Below are positions 20,349 through 32,968 of a stretch of DNA of 64,000 bases, piece after piece (positions within the stretch are counted from its first letter, which is position 1; every line of letters begins with the position of its first letter). The translations under genes were made by a program, and so were the position numbers. The stretch lies in assembly GCF_023022965.1 (NCBI RefSeq), contig NZ_CP095462.1, forward strand, positions 2,232,001 through 2,296,000, given 5' to 3'. The notes below the pieces were generated by a model. That model was not told the DNA's origin, did not search any database, and saw only the letters and a program-made list of their open reading frames with translations. The stretch comes from Ectobacillus sp. JY-23. GTDB lineage: Bacteria; Bacillota; Bacilli; Bacillales; Bacillaceae_G.

Positions 20349-20519
20349 GGCTATGCTTTGTACCTGTTGATTTCCGCTGCAGGCATTCGCTTTCCGCGGG
20401 CAGTCAGGAGGCCTCCTCGGCTAACGCCTGTGGGTTCTACCTTTGACTCGCTTTCCCGCAGCTCATGCCTTGCGCTCCAATCAACAAAGCTTCAACATCA
20501 ACCATGGGCTGTAATAGCC
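20349..20519. mobile_element. MITE-like repeat, copy B3, between atpA and atpG
   Basis: The element starts GGCTATGCTTT and ends GTAATAGCC, so GGCTAT is inverted at both ends. It carries the family core (TTGATTTCCGCTGCAGG, TTCGCTTTCCGCGGGC, GCCTCCTCGGC). It fills most of the atpA-atpG gap and would be transcribed within the atp mRNA. I see no clear target duplication. There is no reading frame. Confidence 0.65.
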
Positions 20520-20526
20520 CTATTCA

Positions 20527-23089
<2,563 letters not shown>

Positions 23090-23184
23090 TCACTCCCTTC
23101 AGTAGTTTCAACTCGACAAAAAAAAGCCGTGATTCTTGGCACATATATTTCGCCGCCGCTTGTCGGCCGCGCCTTATTAAAAGA

Positions 23185-23218
23185 ATGGCGAAGACGGCTT
23201 TTCCACGATCTTCGCCAT
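23185..23218 (-). promoter_or_regulatory. Intercistronic hairpin between atpE and atpF
   Basis: ATGGCGAAGA and TCTTCGCCAT form a perfect 10-bp stem with a 14-base loop, 15 bases downstream of the atpE stop. No T run follows, so it is more likely an mRNA stability or processing element than a full terminator. It could help give the c subunit its high relative yield. Confidence 0.55.
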
Positions 23219-23232
23219 GCAAGGATTGCTCC

Positions 23233-23499
<267 letters not shown>

Positions 23500-23502
23500 T
23501 TA

Positions 23503-24618
<1,116 letters not shown>

Positions 24619-24622
<4 letters not shown>

Positions 24623-24846
24623 TGCGGGTCTCCTGAGTTAAATTTTTGGATGAGCATGATCATTGCGTAAATGCCCGTTGCGAGACCAAGCAGCAAACCG
24701 ATAATGAGAAATAGAGGAAACGTACCGACTTTTTCATCAATCCACTTTCCAAAAAAAATGCCGATAAGAATGGAACCTACCAACTGGGAAAGAATCCCTG
24801 TCATAAGAGCGTAGCCCTTCAGAGGATTGCGTCGATTTTGTTGCAT
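24619..24846 (-). CDS. AtpZ/AtpI-family small membrane protein
   Basis: This 75-residue protein has two helices (SQLVGSILIGIFFGKWIDE, then LFLIIGLLLGLATGIYAMIM) and is the first gene of the operon. AtpZ partners AtpI and has been linked to Mg2+/Ca2+ transport in alkaliphilic Bacillus; that role is not shown here. GGAGGG precedes the ATG. Confidence 0.8.
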
Positions 24847-24967
24847 ACGTTAATCCCTCCAAAACAAGTGTGGGGAAGTCGTGCAGAAAAGTTGTGATGT
24901 GATAATAGTAACTCATTTTTAACAGCATCGTTTTAAAAAATGAAAACTGTCACTGTTTTGTCAAAAA

Positions 24968-25005
24968 ATAGATGGAAACTTGTCACTGAAAGCCCTACCA
25001 TCTAT
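24968..25005 (-). promoter_or_regulatory. Leader stem-loop of the atp operon, attenuator-like
   Basis: On the minus strand ATAGATGG and CCATCTAT form an 8-bp stem with a 22-base loop and are followed by six T residues. It would start about 4 bases after the predicted transcription start, so it could act as a 5' protective hairpin or as a weak early terminator. A second AT-rich hairpin (AACAG/CTGTT with GTTTT/AAAAC) follows. Both regions contain CAGTGACA. Confidence 0.5.
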
Positions 25006-25015
25006 CGCCATTGTT

Positions 25016-25045
25016 AGCATACAATAGTGTGTTTAATAGTGTCAA
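25016..25045 (-). promoter_or_regulatory. Sigma-A promoter of the atp operon
   Basis: The minus strand shows TTGACA (25040-25045), an 18-base spacer and TATGCT (25016-25021). The predicted start near 25009 leaves a leader of about 160 bases before the first gene. Confidence 0.75.
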
Positions 25046-25111
25046 CGAGAAATCGAAAAAAAGCGAAAAATTTCAGCTTGATTTCATTTTTCACAACTTC
25101 AAAATACCATT

Positions 25112-27271
25112 CTAAGAAAATGTTAGCAAAGTCTCAAATGTATCTTCCCTATTTCCCTTCTTAACAAAGATAAGCGCCTTATAAGTACCTCTTAAAAATT
25201 GTTTGTTTAATATAGTTTGTTCATACCTGCCGTTTGTCACATTTTGACGATAATCTAAGAAATCAATATAGCGAAATGTTGCCGCATCATAGAGGACAAT
25301 CCCAAGCTCATCCGCACCTCCCGGTAAATACATTTCATATTTATATATACCTTCTCCGTCTCCTTGCGCAAATTGAAAGCCCATAATGCGCGGGTAATTG
25401 GGTTCCCCTGTAAAAAACAGGTACGGCAGCTGCACCATATCGCCATCCCCTACTACTGTAAGGTATCCTTGATGCAAGGTATTACGCAAAAAAGCCGCAT
25501 TTACTTCCGCCTCTACGGGGACCGTGCGCTTCCCACCCGCATCTACATACAATGTATGCGGCAAATGCCATTGTATACCCGTTACCGCAGGCGGAGGCTG
25601 GAATATATAGGTACGGGGCGCGTCCGTGCGATTTTCAATCGTGACATCCACTTTTACGCGCGCTTGCCCTGTTAGTAGTCCAAATGAGAGCGCCGCCGGA
25701 TACAGCAGCGTCTTTGTACGTAACGCTTTCTCAATTTGTAGTCTCCCTGCTCCTTGCTCGTATACCGCATATGGCTTCCCATTTTGATATAGTAGCTTGC
25801 ACGTATTCATGAGCGCCGCCTTGATTTGCTCTGGATTCCATTCCGGATGCGCTTGCCGAAGCAGCGCTGCCGCACCGGCTACATGAGGCGCCGCCATACT
25901 TGTTCCCTGTAAAGCAAGGTAACCGCCGGGCACCGTACTATGAATGCTGACCCCGGGTGCAACAAGGTCAGGCTTAATCTCCCAGGTTTGCGTTACAGGG
26001 CCGCGCGAACTAAACGAAGCCAATACATCCTGCTCTTCTCGAAAGACCGTCCCCATCAGTGCGCCTTGCTGCGATAATAGCCATTTTCCATCGCGACCTG
26101 ATAAAACAGCAACCGGAATATTTACCCCTTCTACCGCTCCTTGAAAGGAGTCGCGCATATTATTGAAGATAATGACGCCCTCAGCCCCCGCTTCTTGAGC
26201 GCGCTTTGCTTTTTCTGAAAAGGTAAGGGCACCGCGCTCTAACACAACAATCTTTCCTGCCGCGTTTTTTATCTCTTTACCGAGACCGGCATGCACCCAA
26301 GGTAAAGAGCGAGAGATATTCCATTCCGGCGATCCCTCCATCATGTCTAACCGTAAGCTTCGTCCGCTTACCTCAATATAAGGTATACGAAGGCGCGGAG
26401 AAGAAGCGCCGACTGCAATGGCTTTAGAAGCGGTACCCGGTGACCCGACCGTCCAAATGGCAGGACCAGAATTACCTGAAGCAGTCACAGCCACAATCCC
26501 CTTTTCTACCGCTCGGTCCAAAGCGATGCTTGTCGGCCAATCCGGACCGTTTACCTCGTTGCCAAGCGATAAATTCAAAACATCTACTTTATCTTCAATA
26601 GCCTTTTCAATCGCAGCCAGTACGGTTTCACTTGAGCCAGTTCCGCCCGGACCAAGGGCGCGATAAGCAATAATTGTGGCATCGGGTGCCACGCCGCGCA
26701 GTTTACCGTTCGCCGCAATAATGCCAGCTACATGAGAACCATGCAGAGTCGGTCCCACTTTCTTAGATTCCATCGGATCCGTATCATCGTCAAACGTGTC
26801 ATAGCCACCGCGATAATTTCGTCTTAAATCCGGATGCTCGTAGTCAATCCCTGTATCAATTACACCAACGCGCACACCTTTGCCCGTCAATCGATTTCCC
26901 TTTTCATCGTAGTAGCCATGTGCGGCCTGCCCGCCAATCAATGTTACACTTTCATTAATATGAGCCTTGTAGGTTGTGACCGGTGTAACACGCTCCACGC
27001 CTGGTATTTGATATAGCTCCCGCAGTTCACGACGCCTTCCCTTTACACTTAATCCATGTAATGCGGTTTGATATACAGCGCGCACTGTTATATTTGGATA
27101 ACGATTATGTATATGCGCTTGTACGTCTCGTAAGCGATCTGGTGTTACTTCAATAATGACAACCTCTTGTTCATTCTCATATTGTACAGGTGCCTTCGGA
27201 TGATCCGGGAACGTCATCGCATGGACAGGTGATACCCATACGCACAGGATAAGCAAAATCAGTCGAATCAT
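25112..27271 (-). CDS. Secreted S8 (subtilisin-like) protease, Vpr-type
   Basis: The 719-residue protein has a short signal peptide (MIRLILLILCVWVSPVHAM) and an I9-like propeptide (about 36-100). The S8 triad is Asp139 (VIDTGID), His177 (LHGSHVAG) and Ser458 (GTSMAAPH), with oxyanion Asn267 (SGNSGP) and a PA-type insert (about 300-400). The C-terminal ~200 residues are beta-rich. It is the second subtilase in the window, without the cohesin-like or dockerin modules of the first. It stands alone between the atp operon and upp. The call is firm, the substrate unknown. Confidence 0.9.
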   Translation of the reverse strand: MIRLILLILCVWVSPVHAMTFPDHPKAPVQYENEQEVVIIEVTPDRLRDVQAHIHNRYPNITVRAVYQTALHGLSVKGRRRELRELYQIPGVERVTPVTTYKAHINESVTLIGGQAAHGYYDEKGNRLTGKGVRVGVIDTGIDYEHPDLRRNYRGGYDTFDDDTDPMESKKVGPTLHGSHVAGIIAANGKLRGVAPDATIIAYRALGPGGTGSSETVLAAIEKAIEDKVDVLNLSLGNEVNGPDWPTSIALDRAVEKGIVAVTASGNSGPAIWTVGSPGTASKAIAVGASSPRLRIPYIEVSGRSLRLDMMEGSPEWNISRSLPWVHAGLGKEIKNAAGKIVVLERGALTFSEKAKRAQEAGAEGVIIFNNMRDSFQGAVEGVNIPVAVLSGRDGKWLLSQQGALMGTVFREEQDVLASFSSRGPVTQTWEIKPDLVAPGVSIHSTVPGGYLALQGTSMAAPHVAGAAALLRQAHPEWNPEQIKAALMNTCKLLYQNGKPYAVYEQGAGRLQIEKALRTKTLLYPAALSFGLLTGQARVKVDVTIENRTDAPRTYIFQPPPAVTGIQWHLPHTLYVDAGGKRTVPVEAEVNAAFLRNTLHQGYLTVVGDGDMVQLPYLFFTGEPNYPRIMGFQFAQGDGEGIYKYEMYLPGGADELGIVLYDAATFRYIDFLDYRQNVTNGRYEQTILNKQFLRGTYKALIFVKKGNREDTFETLLTFS

Positions 27272-27390
27272 ACTATAACCTCCTTTTGCTTAGCTTGTGC
27301 AATTATAAAAATTTACAAATAAAAAATTCCGTGCTGACGATGTCTTCTCGGCACTAAGCACCTGCAGGGACTTCAATTAGATTGTGGCCC

Positions 27391-27416
27391 ATAAAAAAAG
27401 AAGGGGAATCCCCTTC

Positions 27417-27418
<2 letters not shown>
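27391..27418 (-). terminator. Terminator of upp
   Basis: AAGAAGGGG / CCCCTTCTT forms a 9-bp stem with a 3-base loop and seven T residues on the minus strand. It overlaps the upp stop codon. Confidence 0.9.
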
Positions 27419-28112
<694 letters not shown>

Positions 28113-28114
28113 TC

Positions 28115-28143
28115 AAGGGCTGTGTTTGATAAACACAGCCCTT
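28115..28143. terminator. Hairpin between glyA and upp
   Basis: AAGGGCTGTGTTT and AAACACAGCCCTT form a 13-bp stem with a 3-base loop. The T run on the minus side is weak, so read-through into upp is likely. Confidence 0.6.
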
Positions 28144-28154
28144 TGGAAAAATTC

Positions 28155-29396
28155 TTATAATTCAGGATACATTGGGAATTTCGCTGTTAACGCGTCCACA
28201 CGTTGCTTTGCTTCTTCAAGCGCTTCTTTGTTGTCGTGGTTTTTCAGCGTAAATGCGATTAAAGATGCAATTTCATCCATTTCTTCTAGTCCAAAACCGC
28301 GTGTTGTAACGGCTGCTGTACCGATACGGATACCGCTTGTTACAAACGGGCTTGCTGGGTCAAATGGAATGGTATTTTTATTTACTGTAATACCTACTTC
28401 ATCCAATACATGCTCCGCTACTTTACCCGTTAGGTTCAGGTTGCGAACATCAATTAAGATTAAGTGGTTGTCCGTGCCGCCAGAAACAAGAGTTAGTCCT
28501 TCTTTTTGCAAGCTTTCAGCCAAACGCTTTGCATTATTTATAATGTTTTGTGCGTATGCTTTGAACTCATCTTGTAACGCTTCACCAAATGCAACAGCTT
28601 TTGCGGCAATAACGTGCATAAGTGGACCGCCCTGAATACCAGGGAAAATAGATTTATCAATTGCTTTCGCAAACTCTTCTTTACATAAAATCATACCGCC
28701 GCGAGGACCGCGCAATGTTTTATGCGTTGTTGTTGTTACAAAGTCAGCATAAGGAACTGGGTTTGGATGCAAACCTGCTGCTACAAGACCAGCAATGTGA
28801 GCCATATCAACCATCAGATATGCGCCAACTTCATCAGCAATTTCACGGAACTTCTTAAAGTCAATTTCACGCGGATACGCACTTGCACCTGCAACGATTA
28901 GCTTTGGCTTATGTTGCTTTGCTTTTTCTCTTACATCTTCGTAGTTAATAACATGTGTTTCTGCGTCTACACCGTACTCTACGAAGTTATATTGCACACC
29001 GCTAAAGTTAACTGGACTACCGTGTGTTAAGTGACCACCATGGGATAAATTCATGCCAAGCACTGTGTCGCCTTGTTTCAAAATAGTAAAATAAACAGCC
29101 ATGTTTGCTTGTGCACCGGAATGTGGTTGTACGTTCGCATGCTCCGCACCGAAAATCTCTTTCGCACGATCTCTTGCGATGTCTTCCGCTACGTCCACAT
29201 ACTCACAACCACCATAGTAACGCTTACCAGGATAACCCTCCGCATACTTGTTCGTTAAAATAGATCCTTGTGCCTCCATAACGGCTTCGCTAACAAAGTT
29301 CTCAGAAGCAATCAATTCAATTTTAGAACGTTGTCTTCCTAATTCGGCCATAATCGCTTGAAACACTTTTTCATCCTGCAACTTTAAATGCTCCAT
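28155..29396 (-). CDS. glyA: Serine hydroxymethyltransferase
   Basis: This PLP enzyme interconverts serine and glycine and feeds one-carbon units to folate. The 413 residues start [20 protein letters not shown], and the PLP lysine is in [18 protein letters not shown] start it at 29396 behind AAGGGGGAT; the longer frame to 29585 crosses AT-rich spacer. A tandem repeat array lies about 200 bases upstream. Confidence 0.97.
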   Translation of the reverse strand: MEHLKLQDEKVFQAIMAELGRQRSKIELIASENFVSEAVMEAQGSILTNKYAEGYPGKRYYGGCEYVDVAEDIARDRAKEIFGAEHANVQPHSGAQANMAVYFTILKQGDTVLGMNLSHGGHLTHGSPVNFSGVQYNFVEYGVDAETHVINYEDVREKAKQHKPKLIVAGASAYPREIDFKKFREIADEVGAYLMVDMAHIAGLVAAGLHPNPVPYADFVTTTTHKTLRGPRGGMILCKEEFAKAIDKSIFPGIQGGPLMHVIAAKAVAFGEALQDEFKAYAQNIINNAKRLAESLQKEGLTLVSGGTDNHLILIDVRNLNLTGKVAEHVLDEVGITVNKNTIPFDPASPFVTSGIRIGTAAVTTRGFGLEEMDEIASLIAFTLKNHDNKEALEEAKQRVDALTAKFPMYPEL

Positions 29397-29591
29397 GAAA
29401 ATCCCCCTTTTCGCTGAAAGAAACCAAGACTTTACGCATTTATATTCGTTATAAATATTAAAAACACGAATTATAAAGGCACGATTCCTTTTAACATTCA
29501 CATTTTTCAACTTCATTCTAACATGATTGTACTTAATAGTGAAAGAATAAATTCTACAAACCGAAAAGTCAAAAGTGAAGCCCACACTTTA

Positions 29592-29740
29592 TTGCACCTC
29601 TATCGGCTAAATTCACTCTTTTATCGGCCTAACTTCCTCTTCTATCGACCGAATTTACCCTTCTATCGGCCTAACTCCTCTTCTATCGGCCAAATTCACC
29701 TCTCTATCAGCCGAATTCCTCTTCTATCGGCCGATTTCTT
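29592..29740. repeat. Seven tandem ~21-bp repeats upstream of glyA
   Basis: The unit TATCGGCCNAATTCNCCTCT recurs at 29601, 29622, 29643, 29664, 29684, 29705 and 29725, that is, every 20-21 bases (two helical turns). Units are degenerate but keep TATCGGCC and AATT. It lies about 200 bases upstream of the glyA start and about 30 bases beyond the terminator of the next gene. The + frame reads FYRPN-type heptads but has no supporting ribosome site, so I do not call it coding. The rest of 29397-29591 is AT-rich, with a TATAAT-like -10 at 29470-29475 on the minus strand and no clear -35. Confidence 0.85.
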
Positions 29741-29750
29741 CAAACACTAC

Positions 29751-29777
29751 AAAAAAAACAGCCCGCGTTTGGGCTGC
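29751..29777 (-). terminator. Terminator after the 46-residue gene
   Basis: The minus strand shows GCAGCCC / GGGCTG around AAACGC, followed by eight T residues. Confidence 0.75.
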
Positions 29778-29785
29778 TTTACTAA

Positions 29786-29926
29786 TTATTTATGTTTAGA
29801 TTGCTTAATCAACTGATCGCGTTCTGCGTTTGCCTGCATTTCACGTGCGAATTCTGCATCTGCCTTTTTTGCGCCCGCTTTCACATTGCCGCCAAAACGT
29901 TGTAGGGAACCTTTATTTTGATTCAT
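29786..29926 (-). CDS. Small basic hydrophilic protein, unrecognised
   Basis: A 46-residue frame reads MNQNKGSLQRFGGNVKAGAK, then KADAEFAREMQANAERDQLIKQSKHK. It has AAGGATGTG before the ATG and its own terminator, so it is a convincing short gene. It is rich in Lys, Ala, Gln and Asn with no cysteine or membrane segment. The composition is reminiscent of minor small spore proteins, but I cannot assign a family. Confidence 0.7.
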   Translation of the reverse strand: MNQNKGSLQRFGGNVKAGAKKADAEFAREMQANAERDQLIKQSKHK

Positions 29927-30004
29927 GTTTTCACATCCTTTTTACAAGATGACTTAGTATGGGGCCATAAGCGGGGTGCACATGCTTGGCAATTTTCACC
30001 GCGC

Positions 30005-30031
30005 AAAAAAAGACTATCTGTATAGATAGCC
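30005..30031 (-). terminator. Terminator after ywlG
   Basis: CTATCT / AGATAG forms a 6-bp stem with a 4-base loop, with seven T residues on the minus strand, adjoining the ywlG stop. Confidence 0.7.
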
Positions 30032-30604
30032 TTATTGACACGTAAATGATTCTTGTTTGACTGCATATACTGCACGAGCGCCGCCGATTAATTTCGGACG
30101 CGTATTCGCCATTGTGACGTGCGCATGACCAATCTGTTTTACACTCGTGCGAATCGGCACAGCTACATGCTTTAAATGCATGCCAATAAACGTATCGCCA
30201 ATATCCATACCAGCATCGGCCTTAATAAACTCTACAATTACAGGATCTTTAAGATTATGATACGCATACGTTGGGAGCGCACCGCCCGCTGAACGAACCG
30301 GCAACACCTCTACCTGCTCAAATCCATGCTTGAGAGCCGTTTCTCTTTCTACAACTAAGGCGCGATTTAAATGCTCACAGCACTGAAATGCCAAAGCGAT
30401 ACCTGTGCTGCTTTGAAATGAAAGAAGCTCCTTAAACACAATCTCCGCAACTTCCATCGTTCCGGATGTACCGATACGTGAGCCAATAATTTCACTTGTA
30501 CTGCAGCCTACCACAAAAATACTTCCTTCTTTTAAAAGAGCCTGTTCCTGAAAATCCGAAAGCGCCGTTTGTAATTGTTCTTTTAAATGCGCTAACTCAT
30601 TCAT
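30032..30604 (-). CDS. ywlG: YwlG family protein (UPF0340)
   Basis: The 190-residue protein has the family signature [20 protein letters not shown] and the later [20 protein letters not shown]. Its biochemical role is not established. I start it at [14 protein letters not shown] (30604), nine bases after AAGGA; the longer frame to 30691 has no ribosome site, and the ATG at 30610 lies too close to AAGGA. Its place between glyA and rpiB matches the B. subtilis ywl order. Confidence 0.85.
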   Translation of the reverse strand: MNELAHLKEQLQTALSDFQEQALLKEGSIFVVGCSTSEIIGSRIGTSGTMEVAEIVFKELLSFQSSTGIALAFQCCEHLNRALVVERETALKHGFEQVEVLPVRSAGGALPTYAYHNLKDPVIVEFIKADAGMDIGDTFIGMHLKHVAVPIRTSVKQIGHAHVTMANTRPKLIGGARAVYAVKQESFTCQ

Positions 30605-30751
30605 CGCCATTCTTCCTTTCACGGCATTTTGCGGAACCAACTGTCTAATAAGGTTCGGCGTTACACTGCCGATTCTAGAATATTTCATCAAATTATATCA
30701 CGCTTGCGAAATGTAAGGAACAACTATTCATGGTGTTTTTTCTACAATGCA

Positions 30752-31189
30752 TCACGCTTCGTAATGTTTAATTTTACCAACTCGCTTTTCATGGCGTCCA
30801 CCTTCAAACTCAGTCGATAGCCAAATACGTGCAATATCAAGCGCCAAGCCAGGGCCAATCACACGCTCACCCATCGCAAGCATGTTGCTGTCGTTATGTT
30901 GTCTTGTCGCTTTTGCACTAAATGTGTCATGAACAAGTGCACAACGAACACCTTTCACTTTGTTAGCTGCAATCGACATACCGATGCCTGTCCCGCAAAT
31001 TAAAATCCCTTTATCCACTTCGCCTTTTGCGACCATTTCTGCTGCTGGAAATGCAAAATCAGGATAATCCACCGAGCCCTCACAGTTGCATCCTAAATCT
31101 ATATATTCAATACCTAGCTCTTCCAACAGTCCAATAATTTCTTTACGAATATTGATTCCACCATGGTCTGATGCTACAACTACCTTCAT
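30752..31189 (-). CDS. rpiB: Ribose-5-phosphate isomerase B (RpiB/LacAB family)
   Basis: This enzyme interconverts ribose 5-phosphate and ribulose 5-phosphate in the pentose phosphate pathway. The sequence has ASDHGG near the start, DYPDFAFPAA, and the catalytic-site segment ILICGTGIGMSIAANKVKGV, all diagnostic of RpiB. The length of 145 residues is normal. The B. subtilis homologue is ywlF. Confidence 0.92.
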   Translation of the reverse strand: MKVVVASDHGGINIRKEIIGLLEELGIEYIDLGCNCEGSVDYPDFAFPAAEMVAKGEVDKGILICGTGIGMSIAANKVKGVRCALVHDTFSAKATRQHNDSNMLAMGERVIGPGLALDIARIWLSTEFEGGRHEKRVGKIKHYEA

Positions 31190-31235
31190 CCTGACACCTC
31201 CACCTTTTATACATAATGAAACATATCACTTCATA

Positions 31236-31673
31236 CTAGTGATTGCTATGCTTTTTGATAAAATTTAAAATTAAATTTTCAAGTTCATCTCTCGTTTGTT
31301 GGTATGTCCGTAAAGATCCGCCAAACGGATCTGAAATATCACCTTTTATACCGGAAGCTGCTTCAAATAATGTGCTGACTTTCTCTTTTACTGCAGGGAA
31401 ATAGTGTAAAATGGTTTGCTTGTGTCCCTCTGTCATGGTTAGCACAATATCAGCCCAAAGCAACTGCTCCTCTTGTAGCTGTGATGCCTGATGCTCGATT
31501 GAAATCCCCTTTTCACTAAGCGCTTCTTTTGCATGAGTGGAAGCATCGCTACCATGTGCAGCGTATACACCTGCAGACTTTACCTCGAATACATCTTGGC
31601 CGTGATGCCTAAGCAGTGCTTCGGCCATCGGGCTTCGGCATGTGTTGCCCGTACAAACGAATAAGACACGCAT
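31236..31673 (-). CDS. ywlE: Protein-arginine phosphatase
   Basis: This is a low-molecular-weight phosphatase fold enzyme of 145 residues that removes phosphate from arginine in proteins and opposes McsB. The P-loop is CTGNTCRS with nucleophile Cys7 and Arg13. Thr11 is the residue known to give phospho-arginine preference in YwlE. The acid loop DPFGGS is present. I start it at 31673 (MRVLFVCTGN) behind a perfect AAAGGAGG. Confidence 0.92.
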   Translation of the reverse strand: MRVLFVCTGNTCRSPMAEALLRHHGQDVFEVKSAGVYAAHGSDASTHAKEALSEKGISIEHQASQLQEEQLLWADIVLTMTEGHKQTILHYFPAVKEKVSTLFEAASGIKGDISDPFGGSLRTYQQTRDELENLILNFIKKHSNH

Positions 31674-31759
31674 GTATACTTCCTCCTTTAGGTTATACTG
31701 TTTCTTGTAATTCAAACTATATAAAGTTTTCCTACCCTTAGTATAGCGTATATGAGAAA

Positions 31760-31783
31760 AGCTGTCCGCATTGACGGACAGCT
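31760..31783 (-). terminator. Terminator of ohrR-ohr
   Basis: AGCTGTCCG / CGGACAGCT is a 9-bp stem with a 6-base loop, followed by TTTTC on the minus strand. Confidence 0.75.
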
Positions 31784-31789
31784 CCTGTA

Positions 31790-32209
31790 TTACTCTACTA
31801 CTTTTAATTGTACATCCATGTTGCCTCTTGTTGCTTTAGAGTAAGGACAAACTTGGTGCGCTGCCGCCACTAGCTGCTCTGCCTCTTCTTTAGATACACC
31901 AGGTACCTTTACTTCTAATACTGCCGCAAGTTCAAAACCGCCATCTGTTCCTTTACCGATGGAAACATGAGCTGTTACCTCAGTTGTTCCAACACTTACA
32001 CGCTTTGTACGAGCTACCAAGTTAAGCGCACTGTCAAAGCAAGCTGCGTATCCTGCCGCAAATAATTGTTCTGGATTTGTCGCCTCTCCGCCAGGACCGC
32101 CTAGTGCCTTTGGCATTTTTACATCTAAATTGATTACGTTATCTTCAGAAACAACCTTGCCGTTTCGTCCACCTGTCGCTGTTACTTTTGCAGTGTATAA
32201 ATGTTCCAT
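31790..32209 (-). CDS. ohr: Organic hydroperoxide resistance protein
   Basis: This thiol peroxidase reduces organic and lipid hydroperoxides. The 139 residues contain both catalytic cysteines, Cys57 (AACFDSAL) and Cys121 (VCPYSKATRGN). I start it at 32209 (MEHLYTAKVTATGGRNGKV), behind AAAGGAGA. It begins 4 bases after the ohrR stop, so the two are one operon under the peroxide-sensing repressor. Confidence 0.94.
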   Translation of the reverse strand: MEHLYTAKVTATGGRNGKVVSEDNVINLDVKMPKALGGPGGEATNPEQLFAAGYAACFDSALNLVARTKRVSVGTTEVTAHVSIGKGTDGGFELAAVLEVKVPGVSKEEAEQLVAAAHQVCPYSKATRGNMDVQLKVVE

Positions 32210-32213
32210 ATTG

Positions 32214-32663
32214 TTAGTCTCCTTTTTCATTGTATTGATGAATATTTTGTAAAAGCGAACGGCTTTGCTCCAGCAACTTAGAAAAATCAGCTGGAGAAAC
32301 ACCGCTTTGCTGTAGAAGAGTTTCAGGAATACAATATGCTTTTTCCTTTAATGCCTCTCCCTTTTTTGTCAAAGTGATAAACACTTTACGCTCATCTTCT
32401 GACGAACGCTCTCTCGTTACCAGTCCGCTTGTCTCCATACGTTTTAGCATCGGTGTTAACGTACCGGAATCCAAGAACAATTCATCTCCTAATTCCCTTA
32501 CAAGGGAAGGCCCTTTATCCCATAACACAAGCAGCACTAAATATTGCGGATACGTAAGACCCAATTCTTCTAAGTAGGGACGATATAGGCGTGTAATTTC
32601 CCGGGAACACGCATAAACCGAAAAACAAAGTTGATTTTCAAGCTTTAGTATTTCCTTATTCAT
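32214..32663 (-). CDS. ohrR: Organic peroxide-sensing MarR-family repressor
   Basis: The 149-residue winged-helix protein has KLENQLCFSVYACSRE with the peroxide-sensing cysteine at position 13 (Cys15 in B. subtilis) and the conserved LFLDSGTLTPMLKRME recognition region. A second cysteine follows at position 19. It is cotranscribed with ohr and very likely represses its own promoter through the palindrome at 32679-32699. Confidence 0.93.
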   Translation of the reverse strand: MNKEILKLENQLCFSVYACSREITRLYRPYLEELGLTYPQYLVLLVLWDKGPSLVRELGDELFLDSGTLTPMLKRMETSGLVTRERSSEDERKVFITLTKKGEALKEKAYCIPETLLQQSGVSPADFSKLLEQSRSLLQNIHQYNEKGD

Positions 32664-32678
32664 TTGTAGAACTCCTCA

Positions 32679-32699
32679 TTTAGATTGTGCACAACTAAA
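32679..32699. promoter_or_regulatory. Palindromic operator of ohrR-ohr
   Basis: The site has TTTAG and CTAAA arms around TTGTGCACAA, centred on GTGCAC at 32688-32693. It lies just downstream of the predicted start of transcription and upstream of the ohrR ribosome site, a position suited to repression by OhrR. Confidence 0.6.
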
Positions 32700-32708
32700 T
32701 CTGACACA

Positions 32709-32737
32709 ATCATAACAAACCTAGTATGTATCGTCAA
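32709..32737 (-). promoter_or_regulatory. Sigma-A promoter of ohrR-ohr
   Basis: The minus strand has TTGACG (32732-32737), a 17-base spacer and TATGAT (32709-32714). Confidence 0.75.
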
Positions 32738-32779
32738 CTATTATGCCCGCGCTTTGTAACTTCATTCACTTTATAAAAA

Positions 32780-32891
32780 GCTCTGTTAAAGCTCGTTATA
32801 GATTTCCGTTACGGGAGTTCGCTTTCCGCGGGCGGTCAGGGAGCCTCCTCCCTCACTCCCATCAGCAAGTGTCCATTATCAAGTAGGCTTT
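32780..32891 (+). mobile_element. MITE-like dispersed repeat, copy B2
   Basis: It begins GCTCTGTTAAAGCTCGTT, has the core TTTCCGTTACGGGAGTTCGC and CGCGGGCGGTCAGGGAGCCTC, and ends CAAGTAGGC. Flanks TATAAAAA and TTTAAAAA differ at one base and may be a decayed 8-bp target duplication. It lies between the ohrR promoter and the terminator of the IIA gene. Confidence 0.65.
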
Positions 32892-32901
32892 AAAAAAGCC
32901 T

Positions 32902-32938
32902 AAAAAACGCGCTTTTCCCATATGGAAAGCGCGTTTTT
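32902..32938. terminator. Bidirectional terminator next to the IIA gene
   Basis: AACGCGCTTTTCC and GGAAAGCGCGTT pair with one bulge around CATAT and carry A and T runs on each side. Confidence 0.85.
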
Positions 32939-32968
32939 TTAACTACAAGATAACAATACGTATTATTT

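Noticed and set aside
29441-29475. PurR box pair upstream of glyA
   Set aside because: TTCG and CGAA are 18 bases apart but in the wrong (diverging) order for a PurBox pair, and the arms match poorly.
29592-29740. CRISPR array
   Set aside because: Units are contiguous with no unique spacers and no cas genes are in the window.
29523-29816. 97-residue + strand frame with FYRPN heptads
   Set aside because: The heptads only reflect a 21-bp DNA repeat; there is no ribosome site, and 20-base units break the pattern.
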